A DNA stretch of 20,912 nt from assembly GCA_002386405.1 (NCBI GenBank), contig DGIP01000264.1, positions 1 to 20,912 on the forward strand, written 5' to 3'. Each line of letters opens with the position of its first letter. The stretch's first letter is position 1. The position numbers and the translations under genes are program-made. Below the pieces are notes generated by a model, which saw only the letters and a program-made list of their open reading frames with translations, was not told where the DNA came from and searched no databases. The stretch comes from Stenotrophomonas maltophilia (GTDB taxonomy: Bacteria; Pseudomonadota; Gammaproteobacteria; Xanthomonadales; Xanthomonadaceae). Below are positions 1 through 8,387 of this stretch, piece by piece.

Positions 1-2
1 CG

Positions 3-3000
3 CCGCGCGACTGGTGGAGCGCGCTGGACTGGCAGGTGCCGCGCACGCCGGCCGGGCTGCACGCCGCGGTGACCGATGCCTTTGCTGCTGCCGGGCTGGA
101 CCTGCAGCAGCGCACGCCGACGCCGGCCGCATTGGCCGCCTTCTTCGATGCCGCCCCAGCGCGCGCGTGGTACGCCGCGCTGCAGGAGTTCGCGTGGCTG
201 CCCGAAGGCGCCCGGCGCGCGCTTGCAGGCGGCGAGAGCCATGTTGCCCGCGCCTATGCCTTTACCCGCATGCTGGACGTGCTGACCCATGGCCCGCATG
301 ACGACGAAGAGGCGAGCACACTGCACGGATTGGCCCGCATCGGCAGTGCTGCAATCGAGTACCTGCAGGCACAGGCCGATGTCCCGCTCGCTGCGGCGCA
401 TGCGTACTTCGATGCACTGGCCTGGCAGACCGATACCGTTGCCGGGCGCTTGGCGCCGCCGATGACCGCGCCTCAACTGGACGCCCACCGCAGCCGCATG
501 CGCCAGGCGTACGGCATGCCGCTGCCACACGCCGACGACCCGGCGCAGAGCCGGCGCTGGCTGGTCGAGGCGCAGCCCGCGTTGCTGGATGCGACCGGAT
601 TCGAGGTGCTGGATGCTGCCGACGCGCTGCTGGCCGACCTGCTGGTCAGCCTGCGCGGCACGGCCGATCCGCTGCGGTTCGGCGAAGGCTGGGACTGGCG
701 CGGCAGTGCGCCCACCGCAGCCGACTGGCGGGATCATCTTGAACGCCGCGCGGCGATGGCGGACACACACTGGGCCACCGAACTGGGCGCGCTGTTCCAC
801 CACATTGCTGCATCGCTGGCGCGCTATGACGAACTGGAACCGGCGCTGCAGTCGGTCATCGAGCCGCGCCGCAGCGACCTGCGCGTGCTCACGCGGGACC
901 TGATTGCACCGGTCGTGCAACTGTATGCCGGACTGGACCTGCCGATGGATCAGGCCGACCCCTGGTACCCGGTGGCGCATTCCACCTGCGCGGCATTCTT
1001 TGCCTGGGTGGGCGACACCCGATCCTCCCCGGCCCTGGACCTGTTGGAGCGCATGGACCTGGGCAGCAACCCGATGCGGCTGCGCCGTCTGCTGCCGCCG
1101 ATAAGCATCGGCCGGCCACTGGCGGGCGCGACCCTTCGGCATCTGCTGGGCAGCGAGCGCTACCCGGCCACGGCAGCGGAGCAGGAGCGCGCCCTGCTGC
1201 GGCTGATGCGCGGTGATGAAAGCCGCCAGCTGATCGCATGGACGCTGGGCATTGCCAGCGAAGCGGTCGCGCCGGAGCTTGCACACGGCTTCTTCCGCAC
1301 GCTGGCCACATTGCCCGGCGGCGAAGATCTCGGCGCGTGGCGTACTGCATTCGAGCGCGGTTCGATCTGGCACCTGTCACCGGCCGAATGGTTGACGCTG
1401 CAACCGGCCAGTGCGCTGGCCGCGCTATGGCGCGCCCCGGACGGCTACGACAGCCGGCGGGGCCTGGTGGACGTGGTGAACCGTGCCAGCGCATCGCGCG
1501 TGGAGGCGCGCCAGGCGCAGGGCGTACCGGCGTTGTGGACGCGGATCATGGAAGGACCCGCTGCGCTCGATGACTGGTGCGGCAGCGATGATGCGCACCA
1601 CACTGTCTGGCGCCATTTACTGCGCCCGCTGCCGGGCGGCAGCGCGCCGTCGCGACTGGACGATGCCGCACCGCTGACGGCTGCCACGTGTGCCGCGTTG
1701 CTGTCGGCCTCGGCGCAGGGCCAGCTCGCACTGACTGGCGAACTTACCGGATGGAGCGAGCGCTCGCTTGCCGACGATGGCGCGCCGGTGCTGTCGTTGG
1801 CGATCGCGCTGCGTGCGCGTTACCCGGCATTGAGCACCGATGAGGCCATCGCCTTCAGTACCGCGCTGCTGCCGCCAGACGCGCGTACAGCAAACCCGCC
1901 GAACGCACCCCAGCAGTTCCCGCTGCTGGCGCCGCGCCGCGATCTTCCCGCACCCGTCGATTCCATCGAGCGGGCGCTGCCCGAGTACGCACTGCGCCAA
2001 ACGCAGACGCCCGCATTGGTTCCATCCGGCCTCGACCCGGGCGAACTGCCGGAACTGGACGCCCTGCTCGACCGCTTCGGGCTTTCGCTGCTGCACCCGC
2101 GCAGTGAGCGCGACAGCGATGCGGCGCCGCTGGCCGCCGTGGACGCATGGGCGCTGATGGGCCGCACCCGCCAGTTCGCCGAGTTCTGCCGGCCGCTGCT
2201 GGCCGAGGCCGGCTGGTTCGGCGGAAGTGATGGCGAAACGGCGTCTTCGCGCGGCGCGCAGACACTGCTGGCAACGCTGATGCTCGAACGCTATGTGGGG
2301 CGTGACCGGATCGACGCCCTGCGTGATCGATTCGCCTCCCCCTCGGTCGTCGATGCGCGCTTTACCGAGCTCGCCCGCGAACTGCGCGATGCGGTGCTGC
2401 AGGCCAATCCCGGCGCATCGCCGGCGGCACTGGAGATCGTGTACTGGATGCTGGCCAGTGAGCTGGACCAGCCTGCGCTGCTGGTCAGCGGCATTCCCGA
2501 GTACCTCAGCTACGGAAGCTCCCCGCTGAGCGTGACGCTCCGACATGCAGCGACCCTCTTTGACGCCATGCAGCCCGGTGCGTGCAGTCGGGTCGACTTC
2601 GATACGATCACGGCCCTGCCCGCGCAACTGGGGATGCCGGCGCATGCGCCCGGTGAGCATGACGAGCTGTACGACGCGTGGGCGCGAACCGTGGTGCCGG
2701 CCGCGGTGGCGTACGCGAGCGCCCATGGTGCGATCAGCAACACCACCCGCCTGGACGAGCTCAGCGCCGCACAGATCAGCGAGGCGCTCACGTTTCTGCA
2801 CACCCGGCAGGGTGAGCACGCCCTGCATGTGGAGCAGCTGGGCAGCACCGCGCCGCGGCGCATGGATGTCGCCGCGCAGACGCTGCGCGAGGCCGGGGTC
2901 GAGCCTGCACTGTGGGCAAAGCGGCCGGCTGAAATCGGAGACCACTACCTCGCGCAGCACGGCGTCGTACCGTCACGGTTGATCGCCTTCGAATCCGACC

Positions 3001-6000
3001 TGCTGGCGTTGGGCAAGCCTGCGGCGGTGGGAGGCAACCCGGTCGGCGACGCCCGCGCGCAGCGCCTCGTCACCAACGATGATTCGCTGCAGGCATTGCT
3101 GGTGGCGGACGCCTATGTCTCCACATCCGGCCCGACCAGCGCCGACCGCTATGCCAGCGAGTTCGACGCCTACCAGCAGCGCGTGGACGCCGGGCTGGCC
3201 GGTCTGATCGAGACAGCCCTGGAAGGCCTGCCGGCCGAAGACCGGCGGCTGCTCCAGGAGGGCACCTGCAGCACGCTGCGGGTCAGCTGCGATGACCGCC
3301 AGGCCGACCAGGGCCTGCTGGTGAGCTGCGACCCACCGGACAGTGACGACGCCACGGTGTATTTCGAAGTGGTACCGCAGGCCGGCATGGCACGACGCGC
3401 GTGGCAAGACCCGGCGCTGGGTCCGCTGATCGATTTCGAAGGACTGATCAGCGGCGCGGTGCGACGCACCCGCGATGGCAACGATCTCAACCCGCTGTCA
3501 GGCCTTACCCTGGCCTCCACCGGCGTGGCGATCCGCGGCAGCGATGCACAGAAGCTGCCGGCCATCGCGAAGATGGCCGCCACGCATCTCTGGCAGCCGG
3601 TGCTGGATCGCGTGCGGGCCAAAGAACTGGCCCAGCTGACCGGATTGGAGCAGCTGTGGGAGCGCGAGCGCCGCATGCTCAAGCAGCTGGCGGAGTTTGT
3701 GGTGCCCGGTTTCACCTGTGTCGAACACCTGCGTGACGGCGACCTGTCCGCACGCACCCTGGTGGGTTGTGCGCTTGATCTATCGGCGCTCGTGCCCGTC
3801 GGCGAGTTCATCAGCACCACGGTACTGATCGTGCGCACCGCCGGCGAACGCAGCATCCGATCCATCGCAGCGGAGGCCGGCGGCGCGGTGCTCAAGCTCG
3901 GCGCCGATCTTGTCCGGCAAGGCGGCATCGGCACCATCGAGAACGTTGGCAAAGGCGCGTTGTGGGTGGGCAGTCACGCCTGGACCAGTGCCCTGAAGCG
4001 CGCCGGGTGGCTGCGCCGTGCGGTGCGTAGCGGAACCGCGCTGGACGGTTCGGCGCAGGCGATGGAACGCGCACTGGCCCAGGGCGCGGCACCCGCCGCT
4101 ACCATGCGCGAACTGCGCGCCGCCACGCCTTCGCTGGCCGAGGCGCGACTTGCCGATGGCCGCTCGGCGCTGATCATCGCGCAGGGCACTGCGTGGCATC
4201 GGTTCGATCTTTTCACCGGGCGGGCCTACGGCCCTCCTCTTGAGGGATTCACGTTCGAGAACGAGCTGCCCGCCACGATTCCGGCACGGCGCACCGAACG
4301 GGGCCTGCAGGTCTCAGTGGGGGATACGCCGGTGCAACTCCTCGCCCGCGGCGAGGACGAGTGGGATGTGCTGCTCCATGGCCAGCCCTACCGGCTCAAC
4401 GCAAACGGCGACGCACTGGAGGCCCAGCCTAGCGCCGAGCCCGGTCACTGGCAGCCGCTGCCGGCGAGCTGCCGCCCGCGCCGCTCGCTGGAGGTACTGC
4501 CGTGTGCGCGGCAGTCGCGACTGCGCTTCGTTCCGGATGCGGCCAGCGACCTGGACGTCGGCACCCTTCCACCGGAACGCCTGGAGGCACTTGCCGCCGC
4601 CACCCGCGAATTCACCCTGGACCTGGGCCACATCTCCCCCGACACCGATGAAACGCTGCGCCTGATGGTGCACAAGGGCGAGATCTGCACGTGGACCCCA
4701 TCGGCGAAGGGGGCACCCCCAACGTTGTCCCCGCTGCCGGTTGCGCAGCGCGATGCGCTCGGCCTGCCCGCCAGCGTGAGCTATCCCGACACGCTGGGCG
4801 GCACGCTGGTGGATGCGCCGGACTTCGGCCTGGGTGCGTCGGTGCAGGCGGCAGATCTGACGCGCCTGCAGCACACGCTGCCGGTGGTGGACCTCGGCGC
4901 ACTGGTACCCGGTATCGCCGATGCGCGCCGACTGCGTGCGATCCGGGTGGAATCACCGTTCCTGCACGGGCTGTGCATCGAGCCCGATGACGGCGTGTTC
5001 TACCAGGCCCCGCTGCCGGAAACCCTCGACGCCGGCGCCGAACTGCAGTTCACCCGCCTGCAGAACGAGCGCGATGCTGCGGCCATCCATGCCTACCTTC
5101 GCACCTCCGAAAGCTACCGGATGAACCTCCTGCGCCCGTACCTGGAACAGGACCGCGAGAACATCGCGCGACTGGCGTACAGCTTCATCCGTCCCGGCCT
5201 GGGCGAGGACCAGCTGGCACAGTTCCCCACCTACGAAGCGTACGTGGACTACTTCGCCGCGCGCGGGCGCCCGGATGTGCTCAAGCGCTACGCCGACCGC
5301 GTGCTGACCGGTGAGCGGGAGCAGCTCGGCTTCGTCCATATCGCGCGTCGCCGCATCCGGGATTGGAAGGCGATGGCCAGCGCCACGGAAGAAGAACGCG
5401 GCCAGGTTGCCGGTGTCCTCAATGCACTGCTGCCTGCCACCGGCGGCAAGGGCAGCTGGCAGGCCGTGGACGCGGCCGCGCTGGCCTTGCCTGATGCCGG
5501 CCGGTCGATCCTGGCGCACCTGAAGGGCGCCAACCTGGCGTTCGCCGAGGTCATCGACGATGACGGGCAGCGGACCATCTACTACGCGCTCTCCGGCGGA
5601 AAGCGGGGCCGCAACGTCCAGTTGCGGCAAGACGCGTCGCTTGGTGACGGCACCCGCTTCATCGACGCCCGCAAGGCGATGCAGGGCGTAGCGCCCCTGC
5701 AGACCATCACCAGCCTGCCGGTGGTGCGCAACCTCGACAATCTCGAAGCGCGCCCGTTCGGCCGTGAGGTGGATTCGGAGCGGCTGATCGCCAGCGCCAT
5801 GGAGGACCACCCCCGCGCGATCTCGTTCAAGCTGTGGACGCTGCAGGACACCTGCCGCTCCTGCGGCGGAGTGGTGATGCAGCAGCTCCGCAACCGGTTC
5901 CCGGATGCCGACCCCTTCTCGGTGCGCTACATGGTGGACTATGGATCCCCCGCGCGCGTGCCCGAGCCACTGCCCGCCGCTGCGGAGCGGCTGGCGCCCG

Positions 6001-6056
6001 ACGCCGGACTGGTTACCTATTTCGACCAGTGGCGGCAGGACGCTGGCATGCGATAG
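3..6056 (+). CDS. Giant polymorphic toxin-like protein with C-terminal deaminase domain, 5' truncated by window
   Basis: The frame is open from base 3. The first in-frame start (GTG at 36) has no ribosome-binding site and is preceded by 11 sense codons, so the true start probably lies outside the window. Residues are numbered from that GTG (2006 aa visible). Residues 1 to about 1100 are mostly helical and I recognise no family. Around 1108-1125 a YFEVVP strand and at 1376-1405 a strand pair ending in FTGRAYGP resemble large Pseudomonas/Stenotrophomonas dermonecrotic-type toxins. Residues 1241-1266 are a hydrophobic, membrane-insertion-like segment. The tail, about 1828-1985, reads as a deaminase fold: strand pair from ANLAFAEV (A1832), D1913-S-E1915 opening a helix, strand SFKLWTLQ, C1940-x-x-C1943 opening the next helix, then a strand. 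This resembles the BURPS668_1122-type toxin deaminases, with Thr where Pro usually precedes the first Cys. Expected role: deamination of a nucleic acid or nucleotide in a target cell. Secretion route and substrate are unknown. Coding is certain; the toxin/deaminase call is inferred from motifs. Confidence 0.8.
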   Translation, partial: PRDWWSALDWQVPRTPAGLHAAVTDAFAAAGLDLQQRTPTPAALAAFFDAAPARAWYAALQEFAWLPEGARRALAGGESHVARAYAFTRMLDVLTHGPHDDEEASTLHGLARIGSAAIEYLQAQADVPLAAAHAYFDALAWQTDTVAGRLAPPMTAPQLDAHRSRMRQAYGMPLPHADDPAQSRRWLVEAQPALLDATGFEVLDAADALLADLLVSLRGTADPLRFGEGWDWRGSAPTAADWRDHLERRAAMADTHWATELGALFHHIAASLARYDELEPALQSVIEPRRSDLRVLTRDLIAPVVQLYAGLDLPMDQADPWYPVAHSTCAAFFAWVGDTRSSPALDLLERMDLGSNPMRLRRLLPPISIGRPLAGATLRHLLGSERYPATAAEQERALLRLMRGDESRQLIAWTLGIASEAVAPELAHGFFRTLATLPGGEDLGAWRTAFERGSIWHLSPAEWLTLQPASALAALWRAPDGYDSRRGLVDVVNRASASRVEARQAQGVPALWTRIMEGPAALDDWCGSDDAHHTVWRHLLRPLPGGSAPSRLDDAAPLTAATCAALLSASAQGQLALTGELTGWSERSLADDGAPVLSLAIALRARYPALSTDEAIAFSTALLPPDARTANPPNAPQQFPLLAPRRDLPAPVDSIERALPEYALRQTQTPALVPSGLDPGELPELDALLDRFGLSLLHPRSERDSDAAPLAAVDAWALMGRTRQFAEFCRPLLAEAGWFGGSDGETASSRGAQTLLATLMLERYVGRDRIDALRDRFASPSVVDARFTELARELRDAVLQANPGASPAALEIVYWMLASELDQPALLVSGIPEYLSYGSSPLSVTLRHAATLFDAMQPGACSRVDFDTITALPAQLGMPAHAPGEHDELYDAWARTVVPAAVAYASAHGAISNTTRLDELSAAQISEALTFLHTRQGEHALHVEQLGSTAPRRMDVAAQTLREAGVEPALWAKRPAEIGDHYLAQHGVVPSRLIAFESDLLALGKPAAVGGNPVGDARAQRLVTNDDSLQALLVADAYVSTSGPTSADRYASEFDAYQQRVDAGLAGLIETALEGLPAEDRRLLQEGTCSTLRVSCDDRQADQGLLVSCDPPDSDDATVYFEVVPQAGMARRAWQDPALGPLIDFEGLISGAVRRTRDGNDLNPLSGLTLASTGVAIRGSDAQKLPAIAKMAATHLWQPVLDRVRAKELAQLTGLEQLWERERRMLKQLAEFVVPGFTCVEHLRDGDLSARTLVGCALDLSALVPVGEFISTTVLIVRTAGERSIRSIAAEAGGAVLKLGADLVRQGGIGTIENVGKGALWVGSHAWTSALKRAGWLRRAVRSGTALDGSAQAMERALAQGAAPAATMRELRAATPSLAEARLADGRSALIIAQGTAWHRFDLFTGRAYGPPLEGFTFENELPATIPARRTERGLQVSVGDTPVQLLARGEDEWDVLLHGQPYRLNANGDALEAQPSAEPGHWQPLPASCRPRRSLEVLPCARQSRLRFVPDAASDLDVGTLPPERLEALAAATREFTLDLGHISPDTDETLRLMVHKGEICTWTPSAKGAPPTLSPLPVAQRDALGLPASVSYPDTLGGTLVDAPDFGLGASVQAADLTRLQHTLPVVDLGALVPGIADARRLRAIRVESPFLHGLCIEPDDGVFYQAPLPETLDAGAELQFTRLQNERDAAAIHAYLRTSESYRMNLLRPYLEQDRENIARLAYSFIRPGLGEDQLAQFPTYEAYVDYFAARGRPDVLKRYADRVLTGEREQLGFVHIARRRIRDWKAMASATEEERGQVAGVLNALLPATGGKGSWQAVDAAALALPDAGRSILAHLKGANLAFAEVIDDDGQRTIYYALSGGKRGRNVQLRQDASLGDGTRFIDARKAMQGVAPLQTITSLPVVRNLDNLEARPFGREVDSERLIASAMEDHPRAISFKLWTLQDTCRSCGGVVMQQLRNRFPDADPFSVRYMVDYGSPARVPEPLPAAAERLAPDAGLVTYFDQWRQDAGMR

Positions 6057-6083
6057 CTCCCTGGGCCATGCTGGTACCGGCGG

Positions 6084-6100
6084 CGCCGCGTCCTGCGGCG
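6084..6100 (+). other. GC-rich hairpin between toxin and membrane-protein gene
   Basis: CGCCGC and GCGGCG flank a 5-base loop, 28 bases after the toxin stop codon. There is no T tract, so it is a poor intrinsic terminator. The whole gap to the next start is 73 bases, so read-through into the downstream gene is possible. Confidence 0.3.
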
Positions 6101-6129
6101 TCGCGCCCTGCCCCGCGCCGGAGGCCTGC

Positions 6130-6798
6130 ATGGATTTCCTCAAGCTGCTGCGTTCGCTGGAAGAGTTCCTGTACGAGCTCTGCACCTGGTTCCTGTTCTT
6201 CCCGCGCACGCTGTACCGGGTGGTGGTGCATCCCCGGCGGATGGCGCAGTACGTCAATACCGAGCTGAAGGAAAAGCTGGAGCGCCAGTTCGACGATGCG
6301 ATCAGCCCGCCGATGTTCCTGATGCTGGCGGTGCTGGTCGCGCATGGGGTGGAGCTGCTGATGCACCAGACCGTGGTCGGCACCAGCGAGCTGTCGCGCA
6401 CGGTGATGGGCAACGAGGAAAGCCTGCTGCTGTACCGTTCGATCACCTTTGCGATCTGGCCGCTGGTGGCCACGGTGCACCTGCTGCGCCGCAAGCGCAT
6501 CCCGATGACCCGCGAATCGCTGCGCCGGCCGTTTTTCATGCAGTGCTACCTGACCGCGCCGTTCGCGGTGGCGTTGTCCACCAGCATGGTGTTCGTGCGC
6601 CTGCCTGGGCAGCTGTCCACCAACATCGGCATTGCCACCGCCCTGCTGTCAGGCGCGTGGTTCGTGGTGGTGCAGGCCGGCTGGCTAAAGGTGGCGCTGC
6701 AGCGTACGTGGCTGAATACGATCCTCTCCACCCTGTGGGTACTGGCGCTGGGCGCGGCGATCAACATGACCATCGGGGTGCTGCTGCTGGCCAGCTGA
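6130..6798 (+). CDS. Multi-pass inner-membrane protein of unknown function
   Basis: This is a 222-residue protein. The start at 6130 is chosen because GGAGG ends five bases upstream; the frame runs further 5' but would overlap the toxin gene with no better signal. Residues 1-57 form an amphipathic, charged N-terminal part (FPRTLYRVVVHPRR at 24-37) that probably sits in the cytoplasm at the membrane surface. About five hydrophobic segments follow: roughly 60-78, 95-116, 137-158, 165-186 and 197-221. It resembles conserved hypothetical permease-like or Yip1-like proteins of proteobacteria. I see no catalytic motif. It lies 73 bases after the toxin gene on the same strand. A multi-pass membrane protein would be an odd immunity partner for a deaminase acting in the cytosol, so co-location alone is weak evidence for a functional link. 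Confidence 0.8.
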   Translation: MDFLKLLRSLEEFLYELCTWFLFFPRTLYRVVVHPRRMAQYVNTELKEKLERQFDDAISPPMFLMLAVLVAHGVELLMHQTVVGTSELSRTVMGNEESLLLYRSITFAIWPLVATVHLLRRKRIPMTRESLRRPFFMQCYLTAPFAVALSTSMVFVRLPGQLSTNIGIATALLSGAWFVVVQAGWLKVALQRTWLNTILSTLWVLALGAAINMTIGVLLLAS

Positions 6799-6892
6799 GC
6801 CGTTGCGGCCGCTGCCGCCAATCTCTGCATATCCATGCCCGACCCTTCCATGCGACCCTCTGCAAACGATTTCACGGAATGGAGGGATTCCC

Positions 6893-7759
6893 ATGTTGTC
6901 TCGTTTTCGTCGTCCGGCCCTGCTGGCCCTGATCGCGCTGGCGCTGCCGCTCGGCTCCGCCCTGGCCAAGGCCCCCGAGCCGCTGCGGGTGATGTCATTC
7001 AATGTCCGCACCCCGGTGGACACCGAACCCAACAAGCGCTGGGAGGACCGTCGCGATGCGATGGTGGCGCTGTTGCGCGAGCAGCACCCGGTGGTGTTCG
7101 GCACCCAGGAGCTCAAGACCAACCAGGCCGATTACCTGGTGCAGCACCTGCCGGGCTACCAGTGGTTTGGTGAGCCGCGCGGCCCCGGCGACAATGAAGA
7201 ACACATGGGCGTGTTCTACGACAGCGCCGCATTGAAGGTGGTCGAATCGGGCAACTTCTGGCTGTCCGACACGCCGGAGGTGGCTGGCAGCATCACCTGG
7301 GGCAACCTGATGCCGCGCATGGTGACCTGGGCGCTGTTCGAGCGCGCCGCCGACGGCAGGCGCTTCTACCTGTACAACACCCACCTGCCCTACCGCGATG
7401 AAGACGAACCGCGCCGGGTACTGGGCGCCAAGCTGATCAGCCAGCGGCTGGCCGCGCTGCCGAAGGACATTCCCGTGGTGGTCACCGGTGATTTCAACAG
7501 CGAACCGGGCAGCACCACGTATGCGGCGTTCACCACGGGGCTGGCCGATGCCCGCAAGCTGGCACGCAAGGTCGAAGGCCCACGGCTGACCTTCCAGAAT
7601 TTCAGCGATACGCCCACGGCCGAGATCGACTGGATCCTGGTGCGTGGCTTCGGCGTGAACCGATTCGCCACGCTGGACCAGAAGCCGGGCGGCGTGGTGC
7701 CGTCGGACCACTACCCGGTGCTGGCCGAGCTGGTGTTTCCCGTAGAGAAGGTGGACTGA
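6893..7759 (+). CDS. Secreted endonuclease/exonuclease/phosphatase (EEP) family hydrolase
   Basis: This is a 288-residue protein. The start at 6893 has GGAGGG seven bases upstream and begins a clear signal peptide (basic RFRR, hydrophobic core, cleavage near ALA/KAP at about residue 25), so the product is exported to the periplasm or outside. The EEP metal-phosphoesterase motifs appear in order: SFNVR with N37, TQE with E73, YNTH with H164, GDFN with D200 and N202, EIDW with D246, and SDH with D272-H273. All expected catalytic and Mg-binding residues are present, so the enzyme should be active. The family includes sphingomyelinase-like, nuclease and inositol-phosphatase members, and sequence alone does not decide the substrate. 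The gene starts 94 bases after the membrane-protein gene and may have its own promoter. Confidence 0.9.
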   Translation: MLSRFRRPALLALIALALPLGSALAKAPEPLRVMSFNVRTPVDTEPNKRWEDRRDAMVALLREQHPVVFGTQELKTNQADYLVQHLPGYQWFGEPRGPGDNEEHMGVFYDSAALKVVESGNFWLSDTPEVAGSITWGNLMPRMVTWALFERAADGRRFYLYNTHLPYRDEDEPRRVLGAKLISQRLAALPKDIPVVVTGDFNSEPGSTTYAAFTTGLADARKLARKVEGPRLTFQNFSDTPTAEIDWILVRGFGVNRFATLDQKPGGVVPSDHYPVLAELVFPVEKVD

Positions 7760-7825
7760 CCGGCAACAGCAAACGCCTTCTCCGTCGAAGGTCATGCCAT
7801 CACCGGGCGCGGGGAATCCAACGGC

Positions 7826-7848
7826 GGTCGATCGGGATGCGACCCTAC
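7826..7848 (-). repeat. SMAG-type REP hairpin (GTAG-headed), minus orientation
   Basis: Read on the minus strand it starts GTAG (7845-7848), then GGTCG and CGACC arms around a 9-base centre. It forms a divergent, head-to-head pair with the element at 7884; the two GTAG heads are 35 bases apart. The arms are shorter than in typical SMAG copies, so this copy may be degenerate. Confidence 0.5.
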
Positions 7849-7883
7849 CCGCAATGCTCCTGCGCCATGGGGTCGATCCGGAG

Positions 7884-7909
7884 GTAGAGTCGGTTCCCGA
7901 ACGACTGCC
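7884..7909 (+). repeat. SMAG-type REP hairpin (GTAG-headed), plus orientation
   Basis: GTAG (7884-7887) is followed by AGTCGGTTC and GAACGACT arms that pair with one bulged G around a 2-base loop. This GTAG-plus-imperfect-hairpin form is the hallmark of the abundant S. maltophilia SMAG elements. It lies in the 205-base gap between the EEP hydrolase gene and the convergent 73-aa gene, where such elements commonly sit. Confidence 0.65.
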
Positions 7910-7964
7910 GTGAACGGTGCAGCGTCCGGTAACGCATGACCATCGACGGAGCAGCGGCGCTTCA

Positions 7965-8186
7965 CTACCGCGGTAACCGGCGCATTCCTTCCAGCGCCCT
8001 GCACAGGGCCTGGTGCTGTTCGCGCGCCTGGCAGATGCGCGCGCTGATGGCCAGGAACACCCCGACCCCCACCACGCCGATGCCAAGCAGGCTGTCAGGC
8101 AACCGCGCAAACCCCAGGCTGACGGTCAATGCCGCCACCACCAGCAGGACGATCACGCTCGCTGACAGGCCTGAGGACGTCGACAC
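7965..8186 (-). CDS. Small two-helix membrane protein, hypothetical
   Basis: The GTG start at 8186 is chosen because AAGGA lies seven bases upstream; an in-frame ATG farther 5' has no such signal and would add a charged, non-hydrophobic extension. The product is 73 residues with two hydrophobic stretches, about 9-29 (VIVLLVVAALTVSLGF) and 33-52 (LLGIGVVGVGVFLAI), then a basic cytoplasmic tail (EGMRRLPR). It is probably an inner-membrane protein with both ends in the cytoplasm. I recognise no family. It is downstream of smeX on the same strand, 201 bases away, and convergent with the EEP hydrolase gene. The stop codon lies within a palindromic CTACCGCGGTAA region. Confidence 0.6.
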   Translation of the reverse strand: MSTSSGLSASVIVLLVVAALTVSLGFARLPDSLLGIGVVGVGVFLAISARICQAREQHQALCRALEGMRRLPR

Positions 8187-8356
8187 GTGCTCGTCCTTTG
8201 CTCCGTCTCTTGGCGGTCTCCAGCACTTCCGTTGCATCACGCATCTCCCGGGCAGGCGGTGTTTTTAGCACCGCCTCCGGCCGACCCGTGAGAGGCAAAG
8301 CCGTCAGCGCGGGGTTCTCCGGTACGCCATTGCGGCGAACCATTACAAAGTGTGCA

Positions 8357-8378
8357 GGGGGCGACTCTTGCCGCCCCC
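8357..8378 (-). terminator. Candidate weak terminator hairpin after smeX
   Basis: GGGGGCG and CGCCCCC form a perfect 7-bp stem with an 8-base loop, 10 bases downstream of the smeX stop codon on the minus strand. No run of U follows, so it is either a weak terminator or an mRNA 3'-end stabiliser for the efflux transcript. The rest of the gap up to the 73-aa gene (8187-8356) holds nothing else I can name. Confidence 0.35.
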
Positions 8379-8387
8379 CGCGTTCCT

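Noticed and set aside
5905..6129. Longer N-terminus for the 222-aa membrane protein
   Set aside because: It would overlap the toxin gene, adds Pro/Arg-rich non-conserved sequence, and lacks the GGAGG signal that precedes 6130.
4953..6539. 528-codon minus-strand frame spanning the toxin end and the next gene
   Set aside because: It crosses two well-supported genes and shows no recognisable protein. It is a shadow frame.
6130..6798. Membrane protein as a sure immunity protein
   Set aside because: Only position supports it. Topology does not suit neutralising a cytosolic deaminase, and it looks like a conserved permease-like protein. Kept only as a question.
7776..7791. CCTTC/GAAGG hairpin after the EEP gene as a terminator
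   Set aside because: It has only five base pairs and no T tract, so it is too weak to call.
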